A stretch of DNA of 64,000 nt, from positions 766,171 through 830,170 of the forward strand of contig NZ_BMML01000001.1 in the NCBI RefSeq assembly GCF_014645815.1, written 5' to 3'. Shown piece after piece: positions 17,891 through 27,227 of this stretch; position 1 is the stretch's first letter, and each line of letters opens with the position of its first letter. The position numbers and the translations under genes are program-made. Below the pieces are notes generated by a model that saw nothing but the letters and a program-made list of their open reading frames with translations, was not told where the DNA came from and ran no database searches. The stretch is from Streptomyces fuscichromogenes (GTDB lineage: Bacteria; Actinomycetota; Actinomycetes; Streptomycetales; Streptomycetaceae).

Positions 17891-18197
17891 CCGAAAACGG
17901 GACCGCCCAAGACGCGAGTGGCGCTTGGGCAGGTACATGACGGGTGGTGCAGGGCCGAAGTTATCTCCCGCACTCGCCGGCCAGCAATGACCGGAGGGGA
18001 GTCGCGCCGAGGACTTCGGAAAGAACCCGGGCGGGTTGAACCCGTCCACGCGCGGCGCCGTGAGCCTGAGGAGGGAGCCTCAGCAGGATCGAGGCCTCCT
18101 GTCGGGATCACTCGAAGGAGTTGTCTCATCACTCCGAGTGAGCGATCCGTGTGTCTGTGAGGTCAGAATCCGTATGTCCGTATCGCGAGGAGACTCC

Positions 18198-18554
18198 GTG
18201 GCTACCGAGACACCACCGCCCTCGAACACGCAGACCCGGTTCCCCTCCGGCGAGGAGTTCGCCGAGGTGCAGCAGAGTCCGGAGTTCGCCGAACTGCGGC
18301 ACTCCTACCGCTCCTTCGCCTTTCCGCTGACGGTCGGCTTCATCGCCTGGTACCTGCTGTACGTCCTGCTCTCCAGCTACGCGGACGGCTTCATGGGCAC
18401 CAAGGTCGTCGGCAACATCAACGTGGCCCTGGTCCTCGGCCTCGCCCAGTTCCTCACCACGTTCCTCATCGCCTGGTGGTACGCCCGGCACGCCGCCGCC
18501 CAGCTCGACCCCAAGGCCGACGCCATCAAGTCCCGGATGGAGGGCGACGCATGA
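18198..18554 (+). CDS. DUF485 membrane protein (symporter partner)
   Basis: A 118-residue protein with two membrane segments (FAFPLTVGFIAWYLLYVLLSS and VALVLGLAQFLTTFLIAWWYARHA) and the DUF485 motif EFAELRHSYRSF. GTG 18198 is chosen because AGGAG (18188-18192) lies 5 nt upstream. An upstream ATG at 18174 lacks this. DUF485 proteins are encoded with acetate/solute symporters and are thought to be small partners of them. Its stop overlaps actP by 4 bp (ATGA). Confidence 0.88.
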   Translation: MATETPPPSNTQTRFPSGEEFAEVQQSPEFAELRHSYRSFAFPLTVGFIAWYLLYVLLSSYADGFMGTKVVGNINVALVLGLAQFLTTFLIAWWYARHAAAQLDPKADAIKSRMEGDA

Positions 18555-20170
18555 GCCCCGCGATCACGCTGGCGGCCGGCGAGGCCGGCGAGCACCGGAC
18601 CCTGATCATCACCCTGTTCGCGGTGTTCGTCGCCGCGACCCTCGTCATCACCGTGTGGGCGGGCCGCCAGACCAAGGACGCCGCCGACTTCTACGCGGGC
18701 GGCCGCCAGTTCACCGGCTTCCAGAACGGCCTGGCCGTCTCCGGCGACTACATGTCCGCCGCGTCCTTCCTCGGTATCGCCGGCGCCATCGCCCTCTTCG
18801 GCTACGACGGCTTCCTGTACTCCATCGGCTTCCTCGTCGCCTGGCTCGTCGCCCTGCTCCTGGTCGCCGAACCGCTGCGCAACTCCGGCCGCTACACCAT
18901 GGGCGACGTGCTGGCCTACCGCATGCGCCAGCGCCCCGTCCGGACCGCCGCCGGCGCCTCCACCATCGTCGTCTCGATCTTCTACCTGCTCGCCCAGATG
19001 GCCGGAGCGGGCGTCCTCGTCTCCCTCCTCCTCGGCATCACCAGCGACGGCGGCAAGATCGGCATCGTCGCCCTGGTCGGCGTCCTGATGATCGTCTACG
19101 TCACCATCGGCGGCATGAAGGGCACCACCTGGGTCCAGATGGTCAAGGCCGTGCTGCTCATCGCGGGTGCCCTGCTGCTGACCCTCATGGTGCTGGCCAA
19201 GTTCCACTTCAACGTCTCCGACCTGCTCGGCAAGGCCGCCGACAACAGCGGCAAGGGCTCCGCCTTCCTGGAGCCCGGCCTCAAGTACGGCGCCACCGGC
19301 ACCAGCAAGCTGGACTTCATCTCCCTCGGCATCGCCCTGGTCCTCGGCACCGCCGGCCTGCCGCACATCCTGATCCGCTTCTACACCGTGCCCAGCGCCA
19401 AGGCGGCCAGGAAGTCCGTCCTCTGGGCGATCGGCCTGATCGGCACCTTCTACCTGATGACCCTCGCCCTCGGCTTCGGCGCGGCCGCGCTGATCAAACC
19501 GGACGAGATCATCGCGTCCAACAAGTCCGGCAACACCGCGGCCCCCCTCCTCGCCCTCCACCTGGGCGGCGTCGACTCCAACTGGGGCGCGATCCTGCTG
19601 GCCACGATCTCGGCGGTCGCCTTCGCGACGATCCTCGCGGTGGTCGCCGGCCTCACCCTGGCGTCCTCGTCGTCCTTCGCGCACGACATCTATGCCAACG
19701 TCATCAAGAAGGGCCAGGCCACCGAGAAGCAGGAGATCAACGCGGCCCGGTACGCCACGGTCGGCATCGGCGCCGTCTCCATCCTCCTCGGCGCCCTCGC
19801 CCGCGACCTGAACGTCGCCGGACTGGTCGCCCTCGCCTTCGCGGTCGCCGCCTCCGCCAACCTGCCGACCATCCTCTACAGCCTCTTCTGGAAGCGGTTC
19901 ACCACCGCCGGAGCCCTCTGGTCGATCTACGGCGGCCTGGTCACCGCGGTCGGCCTGGTGCTGTTCTCACCGGTGGTGTCCGGCAAGGAGACGTCGATGT
20001 TCCCGGGCGTCGACTTCCACTGGTTCCCGCTGGAGAATCCGGGCATCATCTCGATCCCGGTCGGTTTCCTCCTCGGCGTGGTGGGCACCCTGCTGTCCAA
20101 GGAGGCCCCGGACGCCGCGAAGTACGCGGAACTGGAGGTGCGGTCCCTGACCGGCACCGGAGCGCACTGA
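18551..20170 (+). CDS. actP: Cation/acetate symporter (ActP-like, SSS family)
   Basis: A 539-residue sodium:solute symporter with about 13 membrane segments. Landmarks are DFYAGGRQFTGFQNGLAVSGDYMSAASFLGIAG, GTAGLPHILIRFYTVPSAKAARKS, and SSSSFAHDIY, as in ActP, which takes up acetate and short carboxylates with a cation. It is coupled to the DUF485 gene. A long hairpin follows 14 bp after its stop. Confidence 0.9.
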   Translation: MSPAITLAAGEAGEHRTLIITLFAVFVAATLVITVWAGRQTKDAADFYAGGRQFTGFQNGLAVSGDYMSAASFLGIAGAIALFGYDGFLYSIGFLVAWLVALLLVAEPLRNSGRYTMGDVLAYRMRQRPVRTAAGASTIVVSIFYLLAQMAGAGVLVSLLLGITSDGGKIGIVALVGVLMIVYVTIGGMKGTTWVQMVKAVLLIAGALLLTLMVLAKFHFNVSDLLGKAADNSGKGSAFLEPGLKYGATGTSKLDFISLGIALVLGTAGLPHILIRFYTVPSAKAARKSVLWAIGLIGTFYLMTLALGFGAAALIKPDEIIASNKSGNTAAPLLALHLGGVDSNWGAILLATISAVAFATILAVVAGLTLASSSSFAHDIYANVIKKGQATEKQEINAARYATVGIGAVSILLGALARDLNVAGLVALAFAVAASANLPTILYSLFWKRFTTAGALWSIYGGLVTAVGLVLFSPVVSGKETSMFPGVDFHWFPLENPGIISIPVGFLLGVVGTLLSKEAPDAAKYAELEVRSLTGTGAH

Positions 20171-20183
20171 GCTTCGTACGACT

Positions 20184-20222
20184 GGCCGCGTCGACGGGAT
20201 CATAGGATCCCACGACGCGGCC
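20184..20222 (+). terminator. Long-stem terminator after actP
   Basis: GGCCGCGTCG (20184-20193) pairs with CGACGCGGCC (20213-20222), and inside it GGGATC pairs with GATCCC around a short ATAG-type loop. It has no T-run, as is usual in Streptomyces. Confidence 0.75.
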
Positions 20223-20323
20223 GCGTCGTACCTCGTGGCATCGGGCCCCTCGCGATGTCAGTGGTGTCACGTAGGCTCGCAGGTGACGGAGAAGAACCGG
20301 TTCGGACGCGGGAGGGGGCCCAC

Positions 20324-21313
20324 GTGCTCATCGACACCTATGGCCGGGTGGCCACTGACCTGAGGGTCTCGCTGACCGACCGGTGCAATCTGCGCTGCAC
20401 GTACTGCATGCCCGAGGAGGGACTGCAGTGGCTGGCCAAGCCCGACCTGCTCACGGACGACGAGATCGTCCGGCTGATCGACATCGCCGTCCGCCTGCTG
20501 GGCGTCGAGGAGGTCCGCTTCACCGGCGGTGAGCCGCTGCTGAGACCCGGCCTGGTCGGGATCGTGCAGCGGGTGGCGGCCCTGGCCGCCCGCCCCCGGA
20601 TGTCCCTGACGACCAACGGCATCGGCCTGCGCCGCACCGCGACGGCCCTGAAGGCGGCCGGCCTGGACCGGGTCAACGTCTCCCTGGACACCCTCCGCCC
20701 GGCCGTCTTCCGGACCCTCACCCGCCGCGACCGGCACCAGGACGTCCTGGACGGCCTCCGCGCCGCCCACGACGCCGGCCTCACCCCGGTCAAGGTCAAC
20801 ACGGTCCTGATGCCCGGGCTGAACGAGGACGAGGCCCCCGACCTCCTCGCCTGGGCGCTGGCCCACGGCTACGAACTGCGCTTCATCGAACAGATGCCCC
20901 TGGACGCCCAGCACGGCTGGAAGCGCGACAGCATGGTGACGGCCGGGGACATCCTCGCCTCGCTGAGCACCCGCTTCGACCTCACCCCCGAGGGCACCGA
21001 CGACCGCGGCTCGGCCCCGGCGGAGCGCTGGCTGGTCGACGGCGGCCCGCACCGCGTCGGCGTCATCGCCTCGGTCACCCGTCCGTTCTGCGCCGCCTGC
21101 GACCGCACCCGCCTCACGGCCGACGGCCAGATACGGACCTGCCTGTTCGCCCGTGAGGAGACCGATCTGCGCGGCGCGCTCCGCTCGGGCGCACCGGACG
21201 AGGAGATCGCCCGCATCTGGCGGCTGGCGATGTGGGGCAAGAAGGCGGGGGCGGGACTGGACGACCCGGCGTTCGTGCAGCCGGACCGCCCGATGTCCGC
21301 GATCGGCGGCTGA
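20324..21313 (+). CDS. moaA: GTP 3',8-cyclase MoaA
   Basis: A 329-residue radical SAM enzyme of molybdenum cofactor synthesis. The SAM cluster motif CNLRCTYC is near residue 23, GGEPLLRPG follows near residue 72, and the C-terminal second cluster has FCAACDRTRLTADGQIRTC. The protein ends in the GG motif (MSAIGG) needed for catalysis. GTG 20324 is preceded by GGAGGGGG, while an upstream in-frame start at 20255 has no ribosome binding site. Confidence 0.93.
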   Translation: MLIDTYGRVATDLRVSLTDRCNLRCTYCMPEEGLQWLAKPDLLTDDEIVRLIDIAVRLLGVEEVRFTGGEPLLRPGLVGIVQRVAALAARPRMSLTTNGIGLRRTATALKAAGLDRVNVSLDTLRPAVFRTLTRRDRHQDVLDGLRAAHDAGLTPVKVNTVLMPGLNEDEAPDLLAWALAHGYELRFIEQMPLDAQHGWKRDSMVTAGDILASLSTRFDLTPEGTDDRGSAPAERWLVDGGPHRVGVIASVTRPFCAACDRTRLTADGQIRTCLFAREETDLRGALRSGAPDEEIARIWRLAMWGKKAGAGLDDPAFVQPDRPMSAIGG

Positions 21314-21328
21314 CCCGGCCCGCCCCGT

Positions 21329-21538
21329 CTACTCGGCGGGAGGCTCCCACTCCTGGAACAGCACGACGTCCTTCAGGAACCCCCGCACCCCCAGGAACTG
21401 CGAGAGATGCTCCCGGTGCTCCTCACAGGCGAGCCAGGTCTTGCGCCGTTCCGGCGTGTGGATCTTCGGGTTGTTCCACGCCAGCACCCACACCGCGTCG
21501 GCGCGACAGCCCTTCGCCGAACAGATAGCGTCACTCAT
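21329..21538 (-). CDS. Small Cys-containing conserved protein
   Basis: A 69-residue protein, MSDAICSAKGCRADAVWVLAWNN, then RRKTWLACEEHREHLSQFLGVRGFL. CxxxxC and C-x3-H suggest a single zinc site. It is common in Streptomyces next to or near moaA and has no assigned function. The ATG at 21538 is preferred, since the upstream extension is Arg-rich and non-conserved in character. Confidence 0.75.
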   Translation of the reverse strand: MSDAICSAKGCRADAVWVLAWNNPKIHTPERRKTWLACEEHREHLSQFLGVRGFLKDVVLFQEWEPPAE

Positions 21539-21769
21539 CGCTTCGTCTCGCACCGCGTCGTCTCGCAAAAAGGCCCCGCAAACAAGGCGACGCCGAGCAG
21601 CCACGGGGGGAGCTGCCCGGCGTCGGTCCGTCGCTCCGACGGGGGATGCGGAGCGCGTACGCAGTATGTCATGGGTCACCCTTGGCCCGGCACTGGAACA
21701 GCGCGATTGATCTGAGCATTTCTTGAGCTTCGCGCGGGGCCGCCGGCCGTCCGCGACGGGTCCCGATAC

Positions 21770-22171
21770 TCACGCCGACTCCGGCCGCTCACCCCGCACC
21801 GCCCCCGCCGCCGGGTCCGCCACCACGTCCTCCGGGACGGATTCCGCATGCGTCGTCCCCGCCCGCGGCGGCGTGATCATCAGCCGGGTCGGCGCGACCC
21901 CGAAGGCCGACGGAAGGGAGGGCGGCCGTTCCCGTCCGGCGTTGGCGATGACGACGGCGACATAGGGGAGCAGCGCCCCGAGCACCAGAGCCACGACGGC
22001 GACGTACCGTTCGACGTTCCACAACGTCACCGCGAGGATCACCGCCATGGTCCGCAGGGCCATCGAGATGACGTACCGCCGCTGCCGGCCGCGCACGTCC
22101 TCGGCCAGGCCGGTGCGGGCTCCGGTGATCCGGAACACCTGGACGTTTCCGTCGCCGCGCTGCTTCCGCAT
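21770..22171 (-). CDS. DUF3099 membrane protein
   Basis: A 133-residue protein. After VFRITGARTGLAEDVRGRQRRYVISMALRT come two membrane segments (MAVILAVTLWNV and YVAVVALVLGALLPYVAVVIANA) and a hydrophilic tail. This is the actinobacterial DUF3099 pattern. The function is unknown. The start is ATG 22171. Confidence 0.82.
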   Translation of the reverse strand: MRKQRGDGNVQVFRITGARTGLAEDVRGRQRRYVISMALRTMAVILAVTLWNVERYVAVVALVLGALLPYVAVVIANAGRERPPSLPSAFGVAPTRLMITPPRAGTTHAESVPEDVVADPAAGAVRGERPESA

Positions 22172-22416
22172 CACATTCCACCATCCGCCCGCATCGGACT
22201 CTCCCCGGCCCCTACCCGGTCCGCACCCGCTCGGGGAACCGGGCCAGGACACTCTCCACGTTACGCCGCGCCTGCGCCGCCTTCGAGACCGGGTCGCCCT
22301 CCCGCCTGCGCGAACGACCTGCGCCGTAGCGCGTACGGCGGTACCGACATGCGCCGTACGGCGTACGGGCCGAGACTTGGCGTAATGCTCACGTCGAGCC
22401 GTACGAGGAGGCAGTC

Positions 22417-22695
22417 ATGGGCTGGTTGTGGGCGATCATCGTGGGTTTCGTGCTGGGCCTGATCGCGAAGGCGATCATCCCGGGCAAGCAGCACAGCCCG
22501 CTCTGGCTGACGACCATCTTCGGCATCCTGGGCGCCGTCGCCGGCAACGCGATCGCCCGCGCGGTGGGCGTGGCCGAGACGAGAGGCATCGACTGGACCC
22601 GTCACCTGTTCCAGCTGGTGGCCGCGATCATCATCGTCTTCCTGGGCGACATGGCGTACACGGCGACCATCGGCAAGCGAAAGCAGCACATCTGA
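22417..22695 (+). CDS. GlsB/YeaQ/YmgE stress-response membrane protein
   Basis: A 92-residue protein with three membrane segments. It has the transglycosylase-associated/GlsB motif WAIIVGFVLGLIAKAIIPG near the N-terminus and TTIFGILGAVAGNAIAR in the middle. A GAGGAGG box lies 7 nt before the ATG. GlsB proteins are linked to envelope stress, often together with Asp23/AmaP proteins. Confidence 0.87.
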   Translation: MGWLWAIIVGFVLGLIAKAIIPGKQHSPLWLTTIFGILGAVAGNAIARAVGVAETRGIDWTRHLFQLVAAIIIVFLGDMAYTATIGKRKQHI

Positions 22696-22710
22696 AGCGC
22701 CCGGATCTCA

Positions 22711-22775
22711 AGCGCCCCGAAGGGGGCGCGGGGAACTGCGCGACCAGCCACCACGAACCGGCAGTCCGCAACGCA
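22711..22775. repeat. Dispersed GC-rich intergenic repeat, copy B
   Basis: AAGCGCCCCGAAGGGGGCGCGGGGAACTGCGCGACCAGCC-type sequence lies between convergent glsB-like and tyrS genes. It shares GGGGCGCGGGG and GCGCGACCAGCC with copy A. CGCCCC/GGGGCG forms a short hairpin that could end both transcripts. Confidence 0.65.
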
Positions 22776-22793
22776 CCCGCACCCCCAAGGAGC

Positions 22794-24062
22794 CTACGAA
22801 CCGACGACCTCCACGGCCGCCAGGTTCTTCTTCCCCCGCCGCAGCACCAGCCACCGCCCGTGCAGCAGCTCCGCGGGATCCGGCACCGCGTCCTCGGCGG
22901 TCACCTTCACGTTGTTCACGTAGGCCCCGCCCTCCTTCACGGTCCGCCGCGCGGCGGACTTGCTGGCCACCAGCCCGACCTCGGCGAACAGGTCGACCAC
23001 CGGACCCAGCTCGGCGACCTGTACGTGCGGCACCTCGGACAGCGCGGCGGCCAGCGTCCCACCGTCCAGCTCCGCCAGCTCGCCCTGCCCGAACAGCGCC
23101 CTGGACGCGGCGATCACCGCGGCGGTCTGGCCCGCCCCATGGACGAGCGTGGTCAGCTCCTCGGCCAGCGCCCGCTGAGCGGCCCGCGCCTGGGGACGCT
23201 CCTCGGTCTGCTTCTCCAGTTCCTCGAGCTCCGCACGGGACCTGAAGGACAGGATCCGCAGGTAGGTCGAGATGTCCCGGTCGTCCACGTTCAGCCAGAA
23301 CTGGTAGAACGCGTACGGCGTCGTCATCTCGGCGTCGAGCCAGATGGCCCCGCCCTCGGTCTTGCCGAACTTCGTGCCGTCCGCCTTGGTCATCAGCGGC
23401 GTCGCCAGCGCGTGCACACTGGCGTGCGGCTCCAGGCGGTGGATCAGGTCCAGGCCCGCCGTGAGGTTGCCCCACTGGTCGCTGCCGCCCTGCTGGAGCG
23501 TGCAGCCGTACCTCCGGAAGAGCTGGAGGAAGTCCATGCCCTGGAGGATCTGGTAGCTGAACTCCGTGTAGCTGATGCCCTGGTCGGACTCCAGGCGGCG
23601 GGCCACGGAGTCCTTGGTCAGCATCTTGTTGACGCGGAAGTGCTTGCCGATGTCCCGCAGGAACTCGATCGCGGACAGACCCTCGGTCCAGTCGAGGTTG
23701 TTGACCATGACGGCTGCGTTCTCGCCCTCGAAGGACAGGAACGGCTCGATCTGGGCGCGCAGCCTGTCCACCCAGCCGGCGACCGTCCCGGGGTCGTTGA
23801 GCGTGCGCTCGGCCGTCGGGCGCGGGTCACCGATCAGACCCGTCGCACCGCCCACCAGCGCCAGCGGCCGGTGCCCGGCCTGCTGGAGCCGGCGCACGGT
23901 GAGCACCTGCACCAGGTGTCCGACGTGCAGGGACGGCGCCGTCGGGTCGAAACCGCAATAGAACGTGACGGGACCGTCCGCGAGCGCCTTGCGCAAAGCG
24001 TCCTCGTCGGTGGACAGGGCGAACAGCCCCCGCCACTTCAGCTCGTCGACGATGTCCGTCAC
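22794..24062 (-). CDS. tyrS: Tyrosyl-tRNA synthetase
   Basis: A 422-residue class I synthetase. The ATP-binding HIGH motif appears as [10 protein letters not shown] near residue 44, the tyrosine-pocket [14 protein letters not shown] near residue 180, and the KMSKS-equivalent KFGKTEGG near residue 237. A C-terminal S4 RNA-binding domain ([17 protein letters not shown]) completes it. GTG 24062 has AAGGAGA upstream. It lies downstream of tldD-tldE on the same strand with an 80-bp gap. Confidence 0.95.
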   Translation of the reverse strand: MTDIVDELKWRGLFALSTDEDALRKALADGPVTFYCGFDPTAPSLHVGHLVQVLTVRRLQQAGHRPLALVGGATGLIGDPRPTAERTLNDPGTVAGWVDRLRAQIEPFLSFEGENAAVMVNNLDWTEGLSAIEFLRDIGKHFRVNKMLTKDSVARRLESDQGISYTEFSYQILQGMDFLQLFRRYGCTLQQGGSDQWGNLTAGLDLIHRLEPHASVHALATPLMTKADGTKFGKTEGGAIWLDAEMTTPYAFYQFWLNVDDRDISTYLRILSFRSRAELEELEKQTEERPQARAAQRALAEELTTLVHGAGQTAAVIAASRALFGQGELAELDGGTLAAALSEVPHVQVAELGPVVDLFAEVGLVASKSAARRTVKEGGAYVNNVKVTAEDAVPDPAELLHGRWLVLRRGKKNLAAVEVVGS

Positions 24063-24141
24063 GGTTCTCGTATCTCCTTGAGCGATCTTCGACAGATCTC
24101 TGGATGATCTTCGGGCAGTCGTGCGACCACCGGCTACGAGG

Positions 24142-25536
24142 TTATACGCCCTGACTGACAGAGCTCATATTGAAGTCGGGCACGCGCAGCGCGGGCATCG
24201 CAGCCCTAGTGAACCAGTCGCTCCACTCCCTCGGCAGGGTCTTTTCCGTGCGCCCGGCCTCGGTCGCCCGCCCCAGCAGGTCCACCGGCGACTCGTTGAA
24301 CCGGAAGTTGTTCACCTGCCCGGTGACCTGGCCGTTCTCCACCAGGTACACGCCGTCCCGGGTCAGGCCCGTGAGCAGCAGCGTCGCCGGGTCGACCTCG
24401 CGGATGTACCAGAGGCAGGTCAGCAGCAGCCCGCGCCCGGTCGAGGCGACCATCTCGTCCAGGGAGCGGTCCTGACCGCCGTCGAGGATCAGGTTGCCGC
24501 CCGACGGGGCGACCGGCAGCCCGGTGAGGCCCGCGGTGTGCCGGGTGGTGGTCAGGTGCTTCAGCGCGCCGCCCGCGACCCACTCGGTGGGGGCGACCGG
24601 CAGCCCGTTGTCGAAGACCGACTGGTCCCCGCCGGAGGAGTGCGCGACGACGAACGGCGCCGACTCCAGGCCCGGCTCGTTCGGGTCGCTGCGCAGGGTC
24701 AGCGGCAGGTCGGTCAGCTTCTCGCCGACGCGGGTGCCGCCGCCCGGCTTGGAGAACACCGTCCGGCCCTCGGCCGCGTCCCGCCCGGACGCCGACCACA
24801 GCTGGTAGATCAGCAGGTCGGCGACGGCGGTCGGCGGCAGCAGCGTCTCGTACCGGCCGGCCGGGAGGTCCACCCGCCGCTCGGCCCAGCCGAGCCGTAC
24901 GGCGAGCTCGGCGTCGAGCGCGCCGGGGTCGACGTCCTTGAAGTCCCGCGTGGACCGCCCGGCCCAGGCGGAGCGGGTACGGTCCGGCGACTTGGCGTTC
25001 AGCTCCAGCGTGCCGGTGGGCTGGTCGTGCCGCAGGCGCAGCCCGGTCGAGGTGCCCAGGTACGTCGACACGAGCTCGTGGTTGGCGAAGCCGTACAGCT
25101 CACGGCCACCGGCACGCGCGCGTGCGAAGGCCTCGCCGAGCGCCGGGGCGAAGTCGGCGAACACGGCGGAGGAGGTCTCGGCCGGCGCGTCGGTGAAGTC
25201 CGGCGCCTGCGCTACGCCGGTGACCAGCGGCTGGGCGTCCTCGGCGGGTCCGGCACCGCGCGCGGCGGCCTCGGCGGCCCGCACCAGCGGCTCCAGGTCG
25301 TCGGCGGTCACGGCCGACCGGGACACGACTCCCGAGGCCGTGCCCTCCTTGCCGTCCACGGTCGCGACGACGGTGAGCGAACGGCCGCGCGTGACGCCGT
25401 TGGTGGTGAGCGTGTTGCCGGCCCAGCGCAGGTTGGCGGTGGAGTGCTCGTCGGCGATGACCACGCAGCCGTCGGCCCGGGACAGTTCCAGAGCGCGCTC
25501 GACGATCTCGTGCGGCTTGCTGCTACGGGCGCTCAT
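24142..25536 (-). CDS. tldE: TldE/PmbA-family metalloprotease subunit
   Basis: A 464-residue protein of the TldD/PmbA family. It has the beta-barrel region [23 protein letters not shown] and the C-terminal [31 protein letters not shown] typical of PmbA. It lacks the HExxxH zinc motif of its partner, as TldE subunits do. TldD and TldE form a cage-like protease that trims unfolded peptides and some RiPP precursors. Its ATG overlaps the tldD stop (ATGA). Confidence 0.9.
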   Translation of the reverse strand: MSARSSKPHEIVERALELSRADGCVVIADEHSTANLRWAGNTLTTNGVTRGRSLTVVATVDGKEGTASGVVSRSAVTADDLEPLVRAAEAAARGAGPAEDAQPLVTGVAQAPDFTDAPAETSSAVFADFAPALGEAFARARAGGRELYGFANHELVSTYLGTSTGLRLRHDQPTGTLELNAKSPDRTRSAWAGRSTRDFKDVDPGALDAELAVRLGWAERRVDLPAGRYETLLPPTAVADLLIYQLWSASGRDAAEGRTVFSKPGGGTRVGEKLTDLPLTLRSDPNEPGLESAPFVVAHSSGGDQSVFDNGLPVAPTEWVAGGALKHLTTTRHTAGLTGLPVAPSGGNLILDGGQDRSLDEMVASTGRGLLLTCLWYIREVDPATLLLTGLTRDGVYLVENGQVTGQVNNFRFNESPVDLLGRATEAGRTEKTLPREWSDWFTRAAMPALRVPDFNMSSVSQGV

Positions 25537-27056
25537 CGACCGGCCTCCTGCGTGGTGTTGAGGATGTTGACGCCCTTGAAGAGGGCCGAGGGGCAGCCGT
25601 GGGACACCGCGGCGACCTGTCCCGGCTGGGCCTTGCCGCAGTTGAAGGCGCCGCCGAGGACGTACGTCCGGGGGCCGCCGACGGCCGCCATGGAGCCCCA
25701 GAAGTCGGTGGTCGTCGCCTGGTAGGCGACATCGCGCAGCTGTCCGGTGATCCGGCCGTTCTCGATCCGGAAGAACCGCTGACCGGTGAATTGAAAGTTG
25801 TACCTCTGCATGTCGATCGACCAGGAGCGGTCGCCGACCACATAGATCCCGCGGTCGACCCCGCCGATCAGATCCTCCGTCGACAGCCCGCCCGGATCCG
25901 GTTGCAGGGACACGTTGGCCATCCGCTGCACCGGGACGTGCCCGGGGGAGTCGGCGTACGCGCACCCGTTGGAGCGGTCGAAGCCGGTCAGCCGCGCGAT
26001 CCTGCGGTCCAGCTGGTACCCGACGAGCGTGCCGCCCCTGACCAGGTCCCAGGACTGGGCCGCGACGCCCTCGTCGTCGTACCCGATGGTCGCCAGGCCG
26101 TGCTCGGCGGTGCGGTCGCCGGTGACGTTCATCAGGTCGGAGCCGTACCTGAGCTTGCCGAGCTGGTCGAAGGTGGCGAAGGAGGTACCGGCGTAGGCGG
26201 CCTCGTAGCCGAGTGCGCGGTCCAGCTCGGTGGCGTGGCCGATGGACTCGTGGATGGTCAGCCACAGGTTGGAGGGATCGACCACCAGGTCGTACAGCCC
26301 CGCCTCGACGCTCGGCGCCCGCATCTTCTCGGCCAGCAGCTCCGGGATCTGCTCCAGCTCCGCGTCCCAGTCCCAGCCGGTGCCGGTGAGGTACTCCCAG
26401 CCGCGGCCGGCCGGCGGCGCGATGGTCCGCATCGAGTCGAACTCGCCGCTCGACTCGTCGACCGACACGGCCGTCAGCTGCGGATGCAGCCGCACCCGCT
26501 GCTGGGTCGTCACGGTCCCTGCGGTGTCGGCGTAGAACTTGTTCTCGTGCACGGTGAGCAGCGACGCGTCGACGTGGTTGACGTTGTCCGCCGCCAGCAG
26601 CCGCGCGCTCCACCCGGCGAGCAGTGCCGCCTTCTCCTCGTCCGGCACGCCGAACGGATCGATCTCGTACGACGAGATCCACGTCTTGTCCGCGTGCACC
26701 GGCTCGCCGGCCAGCTCGACCCGCTCGTCGGACCCGGCGGCCTTGATGACCTGCGCCGAGAGCTTCGCCATCGCCACCGCCTGGGAGGCGACCTTGGCGG
26801 CCGCGTCGAGGCTCAGGTCCACCCCCGACGCGAAGCCCCAGGTGCCGCCGTGCACGACCCGGACCGCGTACCCGAGGTCGGTGGTGTCCGAGGACCCGGC
26901 GGGCTTGGCGTCCCGGAGCCGCCAGGAGGCGCTGCGCACCCGCTCGAACCGGAAGTCCGCGTGCTCGGCCCCCAGCGCACGCGCACGTGCCAGCGCGGCG
27001 TCGGCCAGAGCCCGTAGGGGCAACGCGAGAAAGGTTGGATCGATTCCGTGGGCCAC
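25533..27056 (-). CDS. tldD: TldD-family metalloprotease subunit
   Basis: A 507-residue protein containing the zinc motif HESIGHATELDRALGYEAAYAGTSF (His-Glu-x3-His) near residue 265, and GGTLVGYQLDRRIA further on. It is the catalytic half of TldD/TldE. The length and N-terminus (FLALPLRALADAALARARALGAEHADFR) match Streptomyces TldD. The start at 27056 faces the large ATPase gene across a 171-bp divergent gap. Confidence 0.92.
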   Translation of the reverse strand: MAHGIDPTFLALPLRALADAALARARALGAEHADFRFERVRSASWRLRDAKPAGSSDTTDLGYAVRVVHGGTWGFASGVDLSLDAAAKVASQAVAMAKLSAQVIKAAGSDERVELAGEPVHADKTWISSYEIDPFGVPDEEKAALLAGWSARLLAADNVNHVDASLLTVHENKFYADTAGTVTTQQRVRLHPQLTAVSVDESSGEFDSMRTIAPPAGRGWEYLTGTGWDWDAELEQIPELLAEKMRAPSVEAGLYDLVVDPSNLWLTIHESIGHATELDRALGYEAAYAGTSFATFDQLGKLRYGSDLMNVTGDRTAEHGLATIGYDDEGVAAQSWDLVRGGTLVGYQLDRRIARLTGFDRSNGCAYADSPGHVPVQRMANVSLQPDPGGLSTEDLIGGVDRGIYVVGDRSWSIDMQRYNFQFTGQRFFRIENGRITGQLRDVAYQATTTDFWGSMAAVGGPRTYVLGGAFNCGKAQPGQVAAVSHGCPSALFKGVNILNTTQEAGR

Positions 27057-27227
27057 AGGAGGCTCTCCCCTATTGACGTTTTCGTTGCGAGGCCGGACAA
27101 GCCGCAGTCAAGCACGTGCGCGGCGGATCGTGCGGTGTCCACAGGCCTCGAACCGGCGGTGAACGCGGCGCCAGGAAGTTCGTCGGGCACGTGCCACGAG
27201 GTGAACACCGAGTGGCATGATGACGCC